DNA of 64,000 nucleotides from Metallyticus violacea (GCA_030762175.1 CM060846.1:306872512-306936511), one strand, 5' to 3'. Positions 24,750 to 35,840 are shown, numbered from the stretch's first letter. Numbers and translations are program-made. The notes: a model not told the origin generated them from the sequence alone.

Positions 24750-24980
24750 TTGTGACATTCTCTGTCCCCTGATCTAGCCCCTTGCAACTTTTATCTCTGG
24801 GGCCAATTAATGAATATCATATACATAAAACAGAAACCTACTTACCCTGGAAGAATTTAAACAAAATGTTTATTAGGAAATAGTCAGCATTATTAAATAT
24901 GAAATACTATGAGTGATGGATAATTTTCTTAAGAGGCCAAAAAAGTATGGACAACGATGGTGACCAGTTTTCCACCTCCT
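24750..24980 (+). pseudogene. Tc1/mariner-superfamily transposase, C-terminal fragment
   Basis: The plus strand reads LSPDLAPCNFYLWGQLMN, equivalent to the third catalytic-aspartate block (SPDLxPCDFxLWG) of DUF4817/mariner-type transposases. It then decays through FLKRPKKYGQRW to a FPPPF end. Only the final third is recognisable, with one frameshift before the end. Confidence 0.65.
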
Positions 24981-25439
24981 TTTATAAAGCTGGTAACTTA
25001 ACATCTTTTAAAATATATAAGGAAACTGTTGTATAATGCCATTCTACAATACTTGCAAATGACAATGGGCACCACTCTTGCCTATAGGTTAAACTCTGCA
25101 AGTTGGTTCATAATTGAAATGGATCATTATTACAGTTGGTAGACTTTATAGATGCTGTGATATGTTATTTAAAGAGTGCCTTATAGTTTTCTTAAATCTA
25201 TTGGAGGACTTTTATCTTTGATTTTCTCTTATCATCTGTCAAAGCACATTGTTCCACAATGTAGATACATAATAGGTTCATACTTATTTCAAATATTTCC
25301 TTCAAAGAAAGAATTAATTTTAAATATAAATCAGCTCATTGTGACATACAGAATCTATTCATAACTTTCCTGATAAACTGTCTCATTTCAGAACTGCAAT
25401 TTAAGATTTTGTGCACAAATGCAAAACAGAAAACATAAG

Positions 25440-25715
25440 CAAAAATAGACACTTTTCACAGAGGAAAAGCTAGACCAAATTTGTGCAAATCTTGGAACAT
25501 TTGTTAACAAAATCACTGACAAAATTCGCATAAGTTACAGGTGGAGATTCCAAAATATAAAGGAAAACATTTGTAATGAAATTAGAAACAAAACAATGGC
25601 TAAACTTAATCATGTCGAATGGAATTGCTTTGCCAATCCAATATCTGTTTGTCCAAGGAAGGACAGCAATTCCAGCATTTTCTATAAGGTAAGTTTGCAT
25701 ATACAAATTAGATAT
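25440..25715 (-). pseudogene. Tc1-like transposase, C-terminal fragment
   Basis: The minus strand reads ENAGIAVLPWTNRYWIG, then FDMIKFSHCF, ending ESPPVTYANFVSDFVNKCSK. This follows the Tc1 pattern of a 'VLPWPxxSPDxNPIExxWD' segment and a 'PPVTLxxL' tail. The catalytic D/E block is badly mutated. Confidence 0.5.
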
Positions 25716-26281
25716 TGTAGTTGAAATGCAGCTTGATCAGTAACCCAACCTAAAACATACGTGAGCAGACATGGTTTATAACCAAAGACTTATAATACAG
25801 CAGTCTGCACAGGAAGTTTAAAGCTCAGCTTCTTCAATCTTCCAAAGCAGTATTGTTTCATGACAGATCTCCATCACATTGGTTAGTGTAGATGATATGA
25901 ACATTCAGCAATTTTACTGCCTTTGCTCAAATTATGAGTGCACCTTCATTTTATCACTCAATGTAAACTGTCTTGAAGACAGTATACATTAAGCAAATCC
26001 TTTCATTTTCAAGTCACAACTAATTAAGTCAATGGAATAAATGAATACCTATATACAATACTATATGTTAGCATTTTTAAACAACAAAACAGTTATATTC
26101 GATAACCCTAAAATAAAATAATTAAATTTTATGTCTAAAATATACAATTTTTATGTGCTGATTCCAGCAATGAAGCCAGGTTTTCTTTTAATGCTTAGTT
26201 ATCCTGTAGAAGATAAAGTGATTACAGCTAATACTCAATGACTATTAGCTATGGTAATACAAGAAGCATAGTAAATACACT
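25716..26281. other. Intronic stretch without recognised element
   Basis: No coding signal recognised. It may hold upstream remnants of the Tc1-like fragment. Confidence 0.35.
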
Positions 26282-27117
26282 ATGTAACAGAAAAAACGAT
26301 CCATTTTAAATTGTGCACTATTGTTGGCCACAGCTTTTTACAGAGCTGATATTTGTACCACTGCACAGTGCAGTTCAAAGCATTTTCTGTATGCCATATT
26401 ACATGACCTTGGCCACTCGATCCGCTGCACATAGCTTGGCAGTCAGTATGGGGTGCAAGTTGAATGAACATGGTGCATTTGCAATTGAAACATTTTTCAT
26501 ATGTGGCAATTGTGTGATAAGAATGCAGCTTTTGTTTCGGCAACATTTCAACATCAATCAGAATGGACAAGCTCCATCACAAAAGGCGATTACAAGATGG
26601 GTCAGGCAGTTCATGACAACATCTGCTTGAAACAAGAAGTCAATTGGTAGCTCACCTGCTGTTTTAGAGCAAAATGTAACATGACCAATTCATCGGCATT
26701 CGTAAGCCCTTAACATACTGGATAGTAATGTACATTGGATGAATGTAGATGAACTGATCGCATTGGAGTTTGCTCTAAAGCAGCTCTTAATGTTGCCATG
26801 ATTATAGAGTGTGAACCATAGTTGACCTACCAGGTGGCTTCTTGTTTGTTGCCCAAACAAAAGCTGTGTTCTTACAACTCAATCACCACATTTGAAAAAT
26901 GTTTCAATTGCAAAAGCACATGCTCATTCTACCTGAATTCCATACTGAGTGTCAAGTAATACTGTGCAACTGAGCGAGTGGCCAAGGTCATGTAATATGG
27001 CATACAGAAAATGCTTTGAACTGCACTACACAATGGTGCAAACAACTTTCTAAGAAGCAGTGACCAACAATAGCGCATGATTTAAAATGGGTCAGTGTTT
27101 CTGCCACAACCTGTATA
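26282..27117 (+). mobile_element. DUF4817-type DNA transposon remnant with ~265-bp inverted repeats
   Basis: Arms at about 26282-26543 and 26848-27117 are inverted repeats at roughly 80% identity by eye. Shared blocks include GCAATTGAAACATTTTTCA and CATGACCTTGGCCACTCG. In the left arm the plus strand starts a transposase-like N-terminus: EHGAFAIETFF...VIRMQLLFRQHFN, then APSQKAITRWVRQF and a KSIGSSPAVLEQNV stretch. This is the DUF4817-type helix-turn-helix region with the usual 'K-IGRPRV' continuation. Because the coding start lies within the arm, the right arm carries its reversed complement. No catalytic core is present, so the copy looks like a shortened fold-back derivative. Confidence 0.7.
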
Positions 27118-27705
27118 AGTTTGTTTATTAAATTACAGTTTACAGCACACAAGCCAGCATACAATTTACAATCCTGACTGCTCTCAGTTGAATGGTAGCT
27201 TGCATATGTGAAAGAAACTAAGTTTTAAATTAGTAGGGGTCAATTTTATTATTATACAGGAATCCATGAAGAAACATGTTACAAATCTTACAAACAATTC
27301 TGTTGTATTTGCACTGAATTAAGTATCAAAAGAGATCAGGGCAAATACTGAGTATCTTGGTGTATTTTGTTACTTGAGTTATAGAGTTAGTTGGCTTACC
27401 TTTAGTTCTAAAATCTAATAAATATATAAATGTTCTATCTGCTATCGAGTACACCCTCATGGGTCAAAACTTCCTACATATCCCTGCTGAAATATGCTCT
27501 TTTGATGATTGAATGAATAAGTTAATTAATTAATGACAAGATTCAGATAAAGAAAATAAAGAAAATTGATCCCTTCTAATGGAAAGCCTAATTACTTTTT
27601 AAGTTCACTTGAGAATGCAACTTGAAATTACATATTTTTTCATTGTCTATGTTTATCTCAAAGTCAAATGAAAACCTTGGGTATAAGATTAAAAGAATAT
27701 AGCCT
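27118..27705. other. Intronic stretch without recognised element
   Basis: AT-rich, no recognisable gene or element. Confidence 0.4.
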
Positions 27706-28265
27706 ACACACATAAAGAGTTTGGTGTAGGTGACACTATCCTTCACTAACTATTTAATTTATCACGTGTTTGGAACATTTGCTCTCATCTTCAGCTGGAG
27801 TCCGGCTAATGCTGGCAGGCGACGATGTGACCTCTGGTGGTTCCAACATACAGTGAAACAGGAAGTCCATTGTTGGGATGTCAAAATTCATAATGAGATG
27901 CTTATTCTTTAAAATGAAAATCATTTCCCATATTACTAATTTCCTGGGATTGTTGGTAGCTTTCAACAGTTTGGTTTCTTTTGCAATGTCAAGATTGTAA
28001 TTCCAAAAAGAATCTGCAACTGCTGATTTATCCTTCTGTTTATATTTTACATTTCTAAAGTGTTCTTTCATCCTTTATCCAAATTTCTTATGTTCTACCT
28101 ATGTATATCTTATCAATCCAAACAATCTGTTATACACTACTGCCTTTTGTTGGACAGAATAAATTAATCAGGTAGTGAAGTATAGTGTCGCATAATACTG
28201 ACATCTTTATATGTGTAATGAATCAACTTTTCTGTTTTTAACTTGTATTAAGTTTACAATTACAT
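27706..28265 (-). mobile_element. PLE copy, alpha tail family, endonuclease end with inverted tails
   Basis: The minus strand has a 105-codon frame, KEHFRNVKYKQKDKSAVAD, FWNYNLDI, MNFDIPTMD, the best-preserved alpha-family endonuclease end in the window. The alpha tail lies at 27707-27760 and in opposite orientation at 28157-28218. Possible diverged target repeats are AATATAGCCTACA (27694) and AATTTAGCCTGCC (28266). Confidence 0.75.
27762..27794 (-). ncRNA. Degenerate hammerhead-like motif (PLE alpha copy)
   Basis: CTGAAGA and the following U are intact on the minus strand. Stem II (GAGAG / GTTCC), GAAA (now CAAA) and stem III (ACACGTGA) are all damaged. Probably inactive. Confidence 0.4.
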
Positions 28266-28269
28266 AATT

Positions 28270-29429
28270 TAGCCTGCCAGAAGAAAGATCTAATAGGGGG
28301 AAAAAAAGAAAAAAAAAATTCTACACATGTGTGTGTGTGTAGTTAAGAAAAATAAGAAGCACTTATACAGAATATAACAAGATACTCAAAGTAATAATAA
28401 AAAATAATATGAATCTATCGCAAAGAATGCAATATTTTAGATAGCTGCATGAAAACATTCATACATATGTGACAGTTTCAGGATTCAATTCAATAAATTT
28501 CAAGGATCACAGAGAGACCAAAGACAAGCAGTTTGAGATCTGGGCCTTGTGGTCTTCAGATTCAAAATTCCCTCCAGCTGAGTTAAAACTAATAAGGGTA
28601 GCATGCCACTGATTCAGCTTCCACTTGCTGTTGCGTTAAATGTGGACAAGCATTGCAAGGAAATCAGTGCAATGGCTAAGTCTTATATATAACTTTGCTA
28701 TAGTTGTGCTCAGAGAAGAACAACAATGATTTAAATATCAAAACAAGTTTTTTATTGTAATTATATAAAAAATAGTTTTTGTTGCTTAGGTTATCTGAGC
28801 AATTCTGTTTGAGTGTAGAAGCTAATGAATTATAACACAAAACAATTTAGGAATTATAACACAAAACAATTTAGGAAATTAAGTAGCTATGCTGTATGTA
28901 ATAAATGAAAACTCTTAGAATACTAAAATAACCAGGAAATTTTATGAAATACATACCCATTATTGTTTCTCACTTAACATTAGTACATAATGCAAATGTT
29001 TAAGATGAGAAGATTAAAAATGATAACAATTTATGAAAACAACATTTTATCCACTTCTGAAAGGGGAAAATGTAAATATCACAAAGAAAAATGTTAGCAT
29101 ATTTTACCTTCACTTTGAGAAAAGATGTTAACAAAATCAGGAAATTATAATAAAGAAATCAAACATTGTATATTTCACTTTTGAGTAGGAAAAATTTAAA
29201 TCATGTGAACAAAACAAGAACATGCAGAAAATCTATCTATTTTCACGAAGGAGCATATTTTTGTATGAAGACACTTTTCAACTGTATTTGTCATATCAGC
29301 ATTGCCAGTTTCTCTCACTGAGTGGATAAACCAGTTACAGAAATTGTTGAAACTGGTGACCTTCAACATATTTGCAGAGGTTACATCTTTCTTCCTTTAC
29401 CTGTCTTTCCCACAATTAAGTTAGAAGCC
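28270..29429. other. Intronic stretch; short GT tract and a small tandem duplication
   Basis: A (GT)n patch lies at about 28328-28341. TTATAACACAAAACAATTTA occurs twice in tandem at about 28829-28877. Nothing else recognised. Confidence 0.4.
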
Positions 29430-29970
29430 ATGGATTAAAAATCATAAACTGAAATTATATAAACTACATGACTATGTTAAAAAAAAAAAGAGAGAGGGGG
29501 CATGGGATACAAACTGACTTTGTTTTGCTGTAAAGCCTTATTCAGCTAAACATATAGTGAATTATTACTAAATATATGCTTAGCATACATGATCAAAAGT
29601 GGCCACTAGATTGCAATTGCAAAGCTTTGCTGTCTTCCTCTAAAACTTAATTCTTCCACAACTAATACTAGCCTTCAGCATATGTATGCACTGCACACAC
29701 TTGACCATGTGCAGTTTAAAGATAATACAGTCTTAACTCTTAAATAGATAATCCATTAAAATGTGGTGGAATATTTTGAGGAATTTTTATCAGTAGGCCT
29801 CAAAATCATATACTGAAATTATGTAAGCTGTGTGATGTAAGGGGAAAAATAAGGGGAACATGGGACTCGATTCACTAACTCATCAGTATGATGTAAAGCC
29901 TACACCAAGCTGACTGAGATGAACAAGCAGTAGACGACTGCCCTCCAATTAGTTTACATACTCAAAAGTT
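29430..29970 (-). mobile_element. Two related eroded tRNA-like SINE copies
   Basis: Segments at 29430-29570 and 29800-29970 share AATCATA, CTGAAATTAT, GTAAAGCCT and an interior A-rich run. In the second, the minus strand shows TCAGCTTGGTGTAGGC and GAATCGAGTCC, resembling A and B boxes. They are old, and family and boundaries are unclear. Confidence 0.35.
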
Positions 29971-31065
29971 CATCACACTGATATCAGTGGCTTGCCTTTC
30001 AGAAAGAAAATTGTTACCAAAACATTTATTTGGAAATAGTTCTTAATAACTATTAACAAACTTTCCTTTCTATGGGAAAGCAAAGAAACAAAATTTTATC
30101 ACTACTAATATCCTGTGTATTATTTACACATTACTCCACAATTAGCCCCGAACACTTATAGGTTCCCTATCTCCAAATATTTGACTACTTTCCTCTACCA
30201 TCCTTGGAGTTTGAAAAGCTAAATTCTGAAACACAATATAGAATTATAAACCACGCAGATAATAAAAGCAAGATGTTCTAATAAAATAAAAATTAAATAC
30301 TGAAACCTGTCACATTTTCCATTTTTTATACCTTAAAATGTAATTCCTGGTAGATGCACAGACACATGTGCACATGTGCATTTTTCCTCTCTATAAAACA
30401 ACAACTATTTGAATACGTATTCTCTAAACAAAGGGATCTAGCTTATTATAAATAGAAACAAACTGCAGCCCACTTCCCATAATGGGGATTCAATAAGTTA
30501 TCTACCCTGATATGTTACATCATTGCTAGAGAACCAAGCTTGCATTTGCAGGTTGGAACATGTCTTGGCTTAAAATGGACACAGTTACAAATCAGTCTAC
30601 AGTAAGTGCTGAAACTGAGAAGATGGCAAGTGCATGTCATGTGGATCTGCAATAAAAGTGACTGATTTGGAGTTTCATTCCATGAATAAATTCCTCACAA
30701 AGGAAGGTAAGAAATCTAAGGAAATGCAAGGGAGGGTGAATGCTGTATATGTTAGTGATACACCTGCCAAGTACCACGTAAACTTATACACCAAGCAATT
30801 TCAAGAGGGATAGAGTCCACTGAAGATGAGTGCCCTAAAAGGCAACATGCAATAACATCTTCATAAGAAATGTCAAAAAGTGGAAGTTATGATTATGCAA
30901 AATAGTTGAGTCAAGAATAATGTAATAGTTCAGGAACCATGCATTTCAACTGATATGTTTTCACAATTAATAATATTCATGTTGTTACTTCAAAGGTCAG
31001 TTCCCACTAAATACCCCAAATGCTGACACCAGGGTAGAAAGCATATCACCACGATATAACCAATG
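29971..31065. other. Intronic stretch without recognised element
   Basis: No gene or element recognised. A small CACATGTGCACATGTG palindrome lies at about 30363. Confidence 0.4.
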
Positions 31066-31543
31066 TACTAAAATTTGTTCTCACTAACTCCATTCACTTA
31101 CATAAAAACTGGACATATGTTTCGGGAGTGATTCCTCCCATCTTCAGCCTGTAGACCAACTGTTGTTAGAAGTGGCGGTTGGGTCTCTTGATGTTCTTGT
31201 GGCAGCATGTGTTGGTTCTATTAGGAACTTGCTGAGTTCATCCATTGGAGGGAAATCAAAATTCATTAAGTTTTCCTTGTTTTTTGTAATGAAAATTTTT
31301 TCCCAAGTGGAAAGTTCTATTGCGTTGTGAAGTTGTTTCAGTAGTTTTGTCTCTGGTTTAATTTCATGATTTTTATTCCAAAAGTGTGCTGCTATTGCTG
31401 ATTTATCAATCTGTTTTATGCAAATATTTCTAAAGTGTTCTTTTATCCACATTTCCAAATTCCAATTCCTCTTCAGGATCACTCCCAAAACATATGTCCA
31501 ATTTTTATGTAAGTGAATGGAGTTAGTGTGAACAAATTTTAGT
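31066..31543 (-). mobile_element. PLE copy, beta tail family, endonuclease end with inverted tails
   Basis: The minus strand carries a 114-codon frame with WIKEHFRNICIKQIDKSAIA, HFWNKNHEI, TWEKIFITKN and MNFDFPPMD, the C-terminal part of the PLE endonuclease. It is flanked by inverted tails. TACTAAAATTTGTTCTCACT at 31068 is mirrored by AGTGTGAACAAATTTTAGTA at 31523-31542. The right tail begins partway through the ribozyme motif (CACTCCCAAAACATATGTCC). The reverse transcriptase is absent. Confidence 0.8.
31111..31147 (-). ncRNA. Hammerhead ribozyme candidate (best copy)
   Basis: On the minus strand: CTGAAGA, one U, stem II GGGAG / CTCCC, GAAA, self-complementary ACATATGT, then C. With the A15.1-U16.1 pair this supplies a GUC cleavage triplet. 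It lies directly after the PLE reading frame, where such ribozymes are known in PLEs. The short stem III would favour activity as a dimer. The extra U before stem II is the only departure that I see from the consensus. Confidence 0.65.
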
Positions 31544-31548
31544 ACTTT

Positions 31549-31554
<6 letters not shown>

Positions 31555-31579
<25 letters not shown>
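31555..31579. repeat. (TA)n microsatellite beside PLE tail
   Basis: About 12 TA units start 12 bases past the PLE tail. Confidence 0.9.
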
Positions 31580-31829
31580 CCACTCCATTGTCAACAGCTT
31601 CATAAGTACATTTAATTGAGGATATCACCATGAATTCAGTCAGGAGATTTTGAACCTCCTCCAAAAAAACCTGATGACTCTTATTTACATATTGTAACTT
31701 GGGATTAAACATGGGTTCACCACTATGACTAGAAATCAAACAAGAGTTTATGTAATGCAAATATATGGGTTACCCATCTGTAAGTAATTCTTGTGTCAGA
31801 TAGAAAAGTAGTGGAAAAAAATTTTTTGC

Positions 31830-32240
31830 ATTACAGCGAGTGTCCTGCTTTTAGAATTCAAGCCATATAAGTCCACCATCACTTCAGACACCTGTGCTTT
31901 TACAGTGAAGTAGTTATATGATTCCATTAAGAAGGAATGTCATGGAAAGCTGATAGCGGACATGATGCTGCTTCATGATAATGCATCTGCCATAAACCCC
32001 AAAAAGCAAGAGCTGTTATCAAAGAATGTGAGTACTTAGGGCTTAACTACCCACTCTATCCCCCAGTGATTATTTTCTCTTTCAAAATCTTCCTGGACGG
32101 AAATGTTCAAACATCACGAAAGATGGGATAATTAGTGGTTGGAGGACCAAGACATACCCTAAATTCCAAAAGGGATTAAATTACTGGAGGTGGACTAAGT
32201 GTGTGGAAGTCAAGTGAGAATGCAGTGAAAAATAATGAAG
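31830..32240 (+). pseudogene. mariner-family transposase, C-terminal half
   Basis: The plus strand reads LLLEFKPYKSTITSD, then GKLIADMMLLHDNASA (the second catalytic Asp block, LLHDNAxxH in mariners). A decayed PPYSPD-like region with FKIFLDGN follows, then WLEDQDIP and PKGIKLLEVD near 32135-32200. These match in order the end of mariner transposases. Stops and frameshifts are numerous, and the amino-terminal half was not found. Confidence 0.65.
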
Positions 32241-32770
32241 TGAGTTTTGCCATTAGATTTCATTTTCATACTGAGTTAGCTAACTTACTGAATACCCTCT
32301 GTATCTTCCTACTAATCCTGTAAGATAAGTTTAAATATATTTCTTTAAAATAAGAAATGCACAAAATATCACTAGCACACATGCAGCTTGAAGAAATCAA
32401 TCCAGAACTCGTACTCATTGTGATTCAAAGTGTTGCTTAATAGCACAATTAGAAATGAGACATGTGCACAATCAATTAAATGCTCAGATAAATACAGTTA
32501 TGTTTTTGTTCAGTTTATTACATAACTGTAGTCATTTACATTGAAGGTAATTGATGCTCTTGTAAGCAATCTCCATTCTTGACATAAATGTCTCAAAGGA
32601 TACAGCAGCCGGGACTATGTGATAAACTTAACACTGAGTTACACCTATTCTATTATCAAGAGAAACATGACTGTACTGAAAAGCAATGCCACTAGCAAAC
32701 ACATAAATATCAATACTTTTACCACCAGTTTTAGTATAAAATTCTAACTGCGCTCAGAACAACAAATTTT
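32241..32770. other. Intronic stretch near the first coding exon
   Basis: No element is firmly recognised. A B-box-like GAGTACGAGTTCT on the minus strand near 32410 may be another SINE relic. Confidence 0.35.
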
Positions 32771-32776
32771 ACTCAC

Positions 32777-32917
32777 CACTTTCCTTTACCTCTCCCCCAT
32801 CTTCTATTGTTAAGTGTTCTGCCAACTCTGACAGAGATCCTTCAATACTGAAGCGAAAGGTTTGGGAAAGTCGTCTCCGTATCTTTTTCATACTCATATT
32901 AAGGCACAAAATTTTGA
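32777..32917 (-). CDS. PCTAIRE-type cyclin-dependent kinase (CDK16/17/18-like), first coding exon
   Basis: A minus-strand exon starts after an acceptor (pyrimidine-rich TTTCTTTCATTCAACAATAG) at 32917 and ends at a GTGAGT donor. Coding begins at the ATG at 32897-32895 (MSMKKIRRRLSQTF...); a second ATG two codons later gives MKKIRRRLS, the more family-like start. The 40 residues include SLSELAEHLTIED. The MKK-RRRLS start and SLSELAEQ-TIEE-like block are characteristic of the disordered N-terminus of CDK16/17/18. These Ser/Thr kinases bind cyclin Y-type partners at membranes; the insect counterpart is Eip63E. The exon leaves one base that completes the first codon of the exon at 16132. The acceptor upstream of the ATG implies a noncoding 5' exon farther up. 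The kinase domain itself is not in the window. Confidence 0.72.
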
Positions 32918-34022
32918 CTATTGTTGAATGAAAGAAATGAGTTAATTTCAGATGTATTTTAAAGTAAAACAGTTAATGTCACAGCATTTTGTGGAAGTCA
33001 TTATATTACAATACGGCACATTATGAATCTGAAAAAGAAAAAAAAAAAAAATCAATGATGAACAGCATTCAATTGATAATCTTAATGTCCAATGAGCTTA
33101 ACTAAATTAGATCTAATGCAAAGGCAATTCCACCAATGTCACATGGTCATGTACACTCACAATTGCAAATGGAAAAAGACATTAGTTAACATTTTTTTTC
33201 ATTCTCTTTTGAAAGGTGCTTCTTTCCCTCTAAACATCACTATATAGTGCTATTGGAAGTCAACGAGAACTGGCAACATAGGGATGGTCATAAGTCTTTT
33301 ATTGACCATTTACATATTCTGTATTTGCCTTCAGGGCCTAAACGATGATGTATGATTAGGTACGTCTTTATGGGCTAGATGGTCACAGTATGATAATGGC
33401 TGCATATCTAAAAAAAAATACTCACTTTACAAACCAGAAGGTGCCACTGCTATTAGCTGCTATACTGAGAAAAATGACCTACTCCTACCAGTTCAAGGTA
33501 GTTAGAGGGACTAACAAAGATATGCCATTAAGCGGAGGCTATGCCAATTTGCCATTGCCAGTGCTTTTTAGTTTCTGAATTTTTTGTGAAGTGGCTGGTG
33601 TAGAAAATGTTGTTAGTTGTAATAATTTGTTTCATAAAATAATATTTTGTTTTAGGTCTTTGTATAATAAATGTGAATGTCAATACAGATCTGCAATAAA
33701 AATAATAAATAAATAAATTAATAATATTAATAATAACAGTATGTGAATAAATGCTGTTGAATTTGCTTAAAAGAAAGGCAGAAAGAAGGCAGAGCTTCTC
33801 TATAGGATATTATAGGTAAATATTTTATAGCAAGTTCAATTCTGTGGCACATGCAAGAATCCTATGAGCCACTTAAACATAGTTTAGAGAAAATAGCATT
33901 TAAAGTTAACAGAATTATATGGTCTCTTATGGAAAGATGTCCACTTCCTCTTTGTTTGGTGAAAAATCTGCATCACTTATAGGAATTGTTATTTGTGATT
34001 ATGAGTTGAAGGATTAGAGGAC
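32918..34022. other. Upstream or 5'-intron sequence; one unidentified coding-like patch
   Basis: Around 33340-33580 the plus strand is less AT-rich and has a 62-codon frame (HFTNQKVPLLLAAILRK...). A polyadenylation-like AATAAA series follows near 33690-33720. It may be a retrocopy fragment, with no family recognised. Confidence 0.3.

Positions 34023-34081
<59 letters not shown>
34023..34081. repeat. (ATG)n microsatellite
   Basis: About 19 perfect ATG/GAT units. Confidence 0.97.
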
Positions 34082-35747
34082 ATTGCAGGCCATAGACTCT
34101 ACACTTGAGTTTTAGTCATTGTCAGAAAATACATTGATAAACCAAACAATTTAAAAACAAGAAGCAAATGCACCTCATACAATAACGGGGCATTTCCATT
34201 ATACTGTTAACAATTACATTCAAATATATTTTATACTTATTTACTATTCATTTATCTCATACATACATTTATCTATCAAGAAGTTTTTCAATTCTATTTG
34301 AAACTTTTTCCCTCTTTGACTTTTAATTGATAGTGGCAGTATATTATACAAAAGTTTACCAATAACTCTTGGATTTCTTTCAGTAGCTTTTTGGTTTATA
34401 TTTAGAAGATAATAATTGTCCTGACTCCAAGTGCTACAACTGTAGCAGTCCTGGTTTACAATCTTGTCTTGTTCACTGTTAATGACAAATAAAACTACCT
34501 TATACAAATATAATGATATTATGGTTAACTTTTTAGATTCTTTAAAAAATGGATAACATTATCTCTTAAATGTATAACTTGAGGTTTATGCATGGTACCA
34601 AGAATTAATTATAAAATTTCATGTAGCCTACTTATTTTACAGGTTGTAAATTGCCACTGGTGTAATGACAGTATTGTAAAATTTATGTATGATTATTATA
34701 TATCTAGCTCAGGGGAATGTAACAACAGCAACCTGGTCACACCTGCTGGTGAAAAAGTTTATTGCTTACTATAACAGAAACACAAATTATATATTCTTAT
34801 TTACTTAAGTTTATAATAAACTGAGATAAAAATAAAACATGTTTATTACAATATCATTAAATAAGCTATATAAAGCAAAATAACTGGGGAAAAGTTCTCA
34901 GATTACAGTATAGGAGGTTTATGGCTAGACATGCCTGTTTGGAAGTCCATTTTTACACTACTGGCATTTAAGATTATTTAACTTGTGTTCATTGAAGTGA
35001 TATGCATACATTTATATGTATCTATTAGCAACTGTTTGAATTGAATTCCTTTAATGAAAATAGTTAAAACATTTATCAATAATACTTTTTAGTATACAAT
35101 ATTAATTGCTTCCTCTCTTTCCTTTTTCCTGCTCTGAAACAAAACTCTGTTAATTTCTTGTACATTTTAGAACACAACTTCAGTTGCTTCTCCAACTTTT
35201 ACCTGGAAGCAACTACTTGCTTTCTTTATTTTTAAAATATTTACATGTTTCAGTAATTAATGTTCTGAGTTTATCATAATTATCAGTTTTTGAATGATGG
35301 ACTTATGAATAATGAATTATTCTCTCCAGAGCAAAATGCTATTTCAAGATGTCATTTGTAGGGTGATGGAAACATTTCCCTTACTGCAAATATATTACAC
35401 CCTCTTTGTCCCAATCCTTATATCTATAGTACTAATCAACCAGAATTCACAGATGTGCAAGTAGCCAACCATTTGTTGGAATATATTTTGTCACATGGCT
35501 CTTTGTCCGTTATTTTTAAAGATATCCCGTAACTTTAGCATGTGAAAACAGAGCATATTCTATTCTGCAATGGAGTACCTTGGGAAAAATGTTAGAAAAA
35601 AAGGAAATTGTTATGGCTGCATAATATAGGGTCAAGAGTGTTCTTTTTGCAATTTTTATTTATTTAGGGTTAAGCAATGTACAAAGAAAATATAGCTCAG
35701 CTTCACCATATACCTCATTACCTGCAAAATTCAAACACAATAATAGT
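34082..35747. other. Stretch without recognised gene
   Basis: AT-rich, short frames only. Confidence 0.4.
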
Positions 35748-35840
35748 TCCTAAACTTAAATATTCATTTTTTACACTAAACTACATTTACTTACTAAGTA
35801 AATGGAGTTTAGCATAAAAAATTAATATCTAAGTTTAGGA
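35748..35840. repeat. 93-bp palindrome resembling PLE beta tail
   Basis: TCCTAAACTTAAATATTC at the left end is mirrored by the right end (ATATCTAAGTTTAGGA), with about 46-bp arms and nearly no spacer. The central TAAGTAAATGGAGTTTAG resembles TAAGTGAATGGAGTTAG in the beta PLE tail at 31510. Confidence 0.6.

Larger units (their letters stand above)
16133..32776 (-). other. Predicted 16.6-kb intron of the PCTAIRE-type kinase gene
   Basis: On the minus strand the donor GTGAGT at 32776-32771 and the acceptor ending at 16133 bracket the interval. A branch-point-like CTGAT lies about 30 bases before the acceptor. The intron holds SINEs, several transposase fragments, a long-inverted-repeat transposon and PLE copies in both orientations. 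Confidence 0.55.
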
